9,571 bases of DNA from Bacteroidia bacterium (GTDB lineage Bacteria; Bacteroidota; Bacteroidia; Bacteroidales; Azobacteroidaceae): positions 1 to 9,571 of the forward strand of contig BNTW01000100.1 in the NCBI GenBank assembly GCA_025996895.1, given 5' to 3'. Numbering within the stretch: position 1 is the stretch's first letter; every line of letters starts with the position of its first letter. The notes beneath the pieces were generated by a model, which saw only the letters and a program-made list of their open reading frames with translations, did not search any database and had not been told where the DNA came from. Shown in pieces: positions 7,008 through 9,571 of the stretch. The position numbers and the translations under genes are program-made.

Positions 7008-7118
7008 GCTACAATAAATAATTATAAAGACGGCTCTATAAAGGAAAACAAAGTAGAAAGCGATGGAAAGATTGAATATTGGAGTAAAGCATTTATAGGT
7101 GCCGGACGCTTTAAATAA
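7008..7118 (+). pseudogene. orphan 3' end of a lost gene
   Basis: Directly beyond the transposase remnant a plus-strand frame reads ATINNYKDGSIKENKVESDG, continues IEYWSKAFIGAGRFK and stops at 7116-7118, 19 bp before the next gene. The composition looks coding (charged and aromatic residues, no stops) but there is no start. The frame is open back to 6957, although that part overlaps the transposase. The simplest reading is the C-terminus of a gene whose front was removed by the IS insertion and later deletion. It may be a displaced C-terminal domain of an effector. I do not recognise the family. Confidence 0.5.
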
Positions 7119-7137
7119 AATAATAATAATTTAAAAT

Positions 7138-8022
7138 ATGAAAAAGATAATAATTTTTAGTACATACCTGTTACTTAATGTTGTGGTATATGGACAAACT
7201 TATAGCCTTAGTCTCAAAGGAAGCTATTCTTCCTCAAGTATCAATGGCTATGTGGGAGATGCAGCATTTTACAATGACACTTGTTACTTTATTTCCGGAG
7301 ATGGGAAAAAAATATTAATGACCAAAAGCAATGGGACAGCCGTATCAACGGATTATTTTGCATCAGCAACATTCAATGGAGCGATGAAAATATATGCAGA
7401 TGATACATACATATTAGTGTTAGATTTTGATTATTTAAGATATTATACTAAAAAGGGAGAATTGAAATATTCTATTGATGTCGCTACTTCAGGTGCTTGG
7501 TACTCGTATTTTTGGGTAAAAAATAAAAAAGAAATCATGCTGGTATCTGTAAATAGAATATTGATTTACGATTATTCTACTAGAGAATTGTTGAAGAACA
7601 GTATATCGGCTTATAAGCTTGCAGGAAATCAATTCTTGAATGATGGAAATAAATTATATGATGTTGATGCAAGGCTAATTACTTGTGAATACAAAGGAGG
7701 AACAATTGTTGCAAGCAATATTACGACACCGAAGTATCTTTCGTTAAGGAAAAATGGAGACTATTTAGCTTGTTTTATTAACAACGAATCCTTATGGTTC
7801 AATTATTTTGACAGATCAAAAGCCTTTTTTGTAAATTCCGACTTGAATAGTGTGGTTAGAAATTGTACAAGTTTTTTGCCGAGTTCAAAAAATCCGACAG
7901 ATGATGATTTATACATAGAATCAGGCAATCCTCAACTAAAGGTATATCATAGTCAAGATAAAACGTATGTAATAAACGCTCCTTTAAATAAAGTAGAATT
8001 TTATATGTTAGAGAAAAAGTAA
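7138..8022 (+). CDS. secreted protein of unknown function, possibly beta-propeller-like
   Basis: This 294-residue protein has a signal peptide (MKKIIIFSTYLLLNVVVYGQ) and no lipobox. The body contains repeated strand-like units with aromatic and glycine residues (for example TYILVLDFDYLRYYTKKGEL, EIMLVSVNRILIYDY and GDYLACFINNESLWFNYFD). These resemble blades of a sensor-type beta-propeller, but no diagnostic motif is present, so the fold is only a guess. There are no catalytic signatures. It begins 19 bp after the orphan gene end and is followed by the second hairpin and the C11 peptidase gene, all on one strand. It is AT-rich like the 5988-6683 gene and may be the partner of the lost upstream protein. 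The start is supported by the signal peptide and A-rich upstream bases. Confidence 0.65.
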   Translation: MKKIIIFSTYLLLNVVVYGQTYSLSLKGSYSSSSINGYVGDAAFYNDTCYFISGDGKKILMTKSNGTAVSTDYFASATFNGAMKIYADDTYILVLDFDYLRYYTKKGELKYSIDVATSGAWYSYFWVKNKKEIMLVSVNRILIYDYSTRELLKNSISAYKLAGNQFLNDGNKLYDVDARLITCEYKGGTIVASNITTPKYLSLRKNGDYLACFINNESLWFNYFDRSKAFFVNSDLNSVVRNCTSFLPSSKNPTDDDLYIESGNPQLKVYHSQDKTYVINAPLNKVEFYMLEKK

Positions 8023-8041
8023 ACTGATGTATTATGTTTTT

Positions 8042-8075
8042 TCGTCCGGCAAGATATAATCATTTTGCCGGACGA
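8042..8075 (+). repeat. intergenic hairpin, copy 2 of 2, just upstream of the C11 gene
   Basis: A perfect 11-bp stem (TCGTCCGGCAA/TTGCCGGACGA) encloses the same 12-nt loop as copy 1. It ends 17 bp before the C11 ATG at 8093, over or beside the ribosome-binding region. It could control C11 translation, act as an mRNA processing or stabilising element, or be a recombination seam. No T-run follows. Confidence 0.8.
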
Positions 8076-8092
8076 TAATTAGATTATTCAGA

Positions 8093-9169
8093 ATGAAAAA
8101 ATATTTTCTTTATCTATTTCTTATAACTCTCTTTTCGTGCGAAGATGATAACGAAAAGCTAATTACACTTGCTCAGAAAACGATTATTGTTTATATGGCA
8201 GCCGATAATAATTTAGCGAACGATGCACTGCTGAATATCCGGCAAATGCAACAGGGTTACCGAGAAACAGGAATTAATTTTATTGTTTTTATTGATGTTG
8301 CCAACAAACCACCTTATTTGCTGAAAATCAAGGAAAGTGCTTGCGATACTATTAAAACTTTTCCCGAATTAAACTCGGCAGACCCGCAAATACTCAATAG
8401 CGTACTATGCGAAATAATAAAACGCTATCCTGCTGATAATTACGGACTTATAATGTGGTCGCACGCTTCGTCATGGTTACCTGCGGAGGCGCGTTTGCGA
8501 TCGTTCAGTAAAGATGGAAATACTGAAATGAATATCCCTGAAATGGCAAAAGTCTTACCGGTGCATTTCGATTTTATCGCGTTTGATGCCTGCTTGATGG
8601 GATCTGTTGAATCTATTTATGAACTGTGTGATAAAACGGATTATGTGATTGCTTCATCGACAGAAACTATTGCCGACGGATTTCCTTATACGCAAATGAT
8701 GCCTGAATTTTTACAGAAAAGCATAGATTTGCGCAAAATAGCGGCGATGTATTTTGATTTTTATAACCGTAAAGAAAACGCCGAACGATCTGCCACTATC
8801 GCGCTGATTAATATCCGCGAATTAGACCGTTTGGCGATGGAAATAAACAAACTGACCGAAGAAAACGAAGCACAGGAAATCGACCGTTCCTCAGTGCAGC
8901 GTTTAGATGTTATTGTAGAACAATATCATTTTGATTTACAGGATTTTGTGAATCAACTATTTCCTGATGCAAACAAAGAAAATTTTGTTGCTCAACTGAA
9001 TAAAACGGTACTTTACAAAGCTCACACACCGCGATTGCTTGGAATGTATGATATTAACATATATTGCGGGTTGAGTTGCTATGTTTCGCTTGCAGACAGG
9101 CAAGATTTAAACGCATATTATAAAACGTTGAAATGGTATGACAAAGCGGGAATTTTCAGACTATTTTAA
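8093..9169 (+). CDS. clostripain-family (peptidase C11) lipoprotein
   Basis: This 358-residue cysteine protease has a lipoprotein signal (FLITLFSC, lipidated Cys16). The C11 core is clear: KTIIVYMAADNNL at 29-41, YGLIMWSHASSW at 117-128 with catalytic His124, and FDFIAFDACLMGSVE at 159-173 with catalytic Cys167, followed by VIASSTETIADGFPY. Clan CD C11 enzymes cleave after Arg or Lys and are often activated by internal cleavage; the segment RLRSFSKDG (134-142) after the His is a candidate site. Bacteroides fragipain, of this family, activates a secreted toxin, so this enzyme could process neighbouring exported proteins. The length fits the short Bacteroidota forms. Its base composition appears closer to the core genes than that of the two preceding AT-rich genes. 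A duplicated hairpin lies directly upstream. Confidence 0.9.
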   Translation: MKKYFLYLFLITLFSCEDDNEKLITLAQKTIIVYMAADNNLANDALLNIRQMQQGYRETGINFIVFIDVANKPPYLLKIKESACDTIKTFPELNSADPQILNSVLCEIIKRYPADNYGLIMWSHASSWLPAEARLRSFSKDGNTEMNIPEMAKVLPVHFDFIAFDACLMGSVESIYELCDKTDYVIASSTETIADGFPYTQMMPEFLQKSIDLRKIAAMYFDFYNRKENAERSATIALINIRELDRLAMEINKLTEENEAQEIDRSSVQRLDVIVEQYHFDLQDFVNQLFPDANKENFVAQLNKTVLYKAHTPRLLGMYDINIYCGLSCYVSLADRQDLNAYYKTLKWYDKAGIFRLF

Positions 9170-9482
9170 AACCGGTCTATTTAGCCTTTTTCTTGTTGTT
9201 TTACCATTAATTTATGGTAGTTGCCTGCATTTTTTTCGCAATGAAGTGATTTATTGCGGAACATTGTTGTTTTTGTGTGTCTTTGTCATTATGGGTCAAG
9301 CCCGCAAGGGCAATCGAGCGTTAGATTATGCCATTATTCTTTTCTTGCTTGGCAGCATTCTCGACATTATTTTTATTAAAAACGGTGAGTTTGATCGGTT
9401 TATTATTTATAAATGGACGGCGGTCGCAGTTTGTTATTTTGTTGTTAACCCACATTGCAGCTTCGCGCTCAAAAAGTTATAA
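9138..9482 (+). CDS. small membrane protein of unknown function
   Basis: This 114-residue protein has about four hydrophobic segments (roughly residues 13-30, 36-53, 62-77 and 89-102), which predicts an inner-membrane protein. I recognise no domain. It overlaps the end of the C11 gene by 32 bp in another frame, so translation is probably coupled. The C11 C-terminus (YYKTLKWYDKAGIFRLF) looks natural, so the overlap is not a sign of a frameshift there. A function linked to C11 is possible but unsupported by any motif. Confidence 0.6.
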   Translation: MTKREFSDYFKTGLFSLFLVVLPLIYGSCLHFFRNEVIYCGTLLFLCVFVIMGQARKGNRALDYAIILFLLGSILDIIFIKNGEFDRFIIYKWTAVAVCYFVVNPHCSFALKKL

Positions 9483-9508
9483 AATAAGTTAATAAATCAC
9501 CCCATTTT

Positions 9509-9534
9509 GCCTGTTTAAATGTTAAATTTCAGGC
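9509..9534. terminator. possible terminator or 3' hairpin after the membrane-protein gene
   Basis: GCCTG (9509-9513) pairs with CAGGC (9530-9534), and TTTAA/TTAAA inside can extend the stem around an ATG loop. No T-run follows on either strand. The remaining bases to 9571 hold nothing else that I can recognise. Confidence 0.25.
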
Positions 9535-9571
9535 ATATCCAATGGTGGCATTTTGTAACATGTTGATTATT

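Noticed and set aside
7100..7109. Third copy of the TGCCGGACG hairpin arm
   Set aside because: Only about nine bases match and no partner arm is nearby. It lies within the coding-like orphan tail (GAGR), so chance is the better explanation.
8093..9482. C11 and the overlapping membrane protein as one frameshifted gene
   Set aside because: The C11 protein ends naturally at the expected length, and the next frame is a separate hydrophobic protein with its own ATG.

Overview
The window looks like a chromosomal segment of a Bacteroidota bacterium, probably order Bacteroidales. The sequence reasons are: AT-rich intergenic DNA; start codons preceded by A-rich tracts rather than strong Shine-Dalgarno sites; Bacteroidota-type promoters (TTTG, about 20 bp, TAnnTTTG); many secreted or lipobox-bearing proteins; and relatives typical of that group (DUF1080 lipoprotein, clostripain C11 lipoprotein, PyrK/PyrD type 1B). 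I cannot name a genus.

Left part (1-3650, minus strand). A pyrimidine operon reads leftward from a clear promoter at 3101-3131: pyrK (electron-transfer subunit) overlaps pyrD (dihydroorotate dehydrogenase B) by 13 bp. A DUF1080 lipoprotein gene and a small secreted-protein gene follow closely. The small gene carries a one-base frameshift, and its real reading frame continues to 124. Upstream of pyrK lies an XRE-type helix-turn-helix regulator with its own promoter.

Centre (3651-4496). This 846-bp gene-free stretch is rich in signals. At least eight copies of a motif close to ACAAATGTAAAT (or its complement) are spread over about 455 bp next to the regulator, and one copy is the -7 element of the regulator's own promoter. 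A rightward promoter core at 4208-4215 is followed by a leader of about 275 nt. The leader contains a long-range helix (4297-4305 with 4422-4430), an internal hairpin and a competing pairing.

Right part (4497-9482, plus strand). Five genes follow: a lipoprotein with a Gly-rich linker and a papain-like C-terminal domain; two unrecognised secreted proteins; a clostripain-family (C11) lipoprotein; and a small membrane protein overlapping the C11 gene. Between the two unrecognised genes are a decayed IS4-type transposase and the orphan 3' end of another gene. A hairpin of about 34 nt occurs twice with a compensatory base change, once before the IS remnant and once just upstream of the C11 start codon.

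My overall reading, which is inference, is a regulated, exported cysteine-protease locus with a mosaic middle. Two 'C-terminal tip plus small exported partner' units appear to sit between a constant front (leader plus lipoprotein N-terminus) and a constant back (C11 plus membrane protein). This resembles polymorphic effector/immunity or protease/inhibitor loci.
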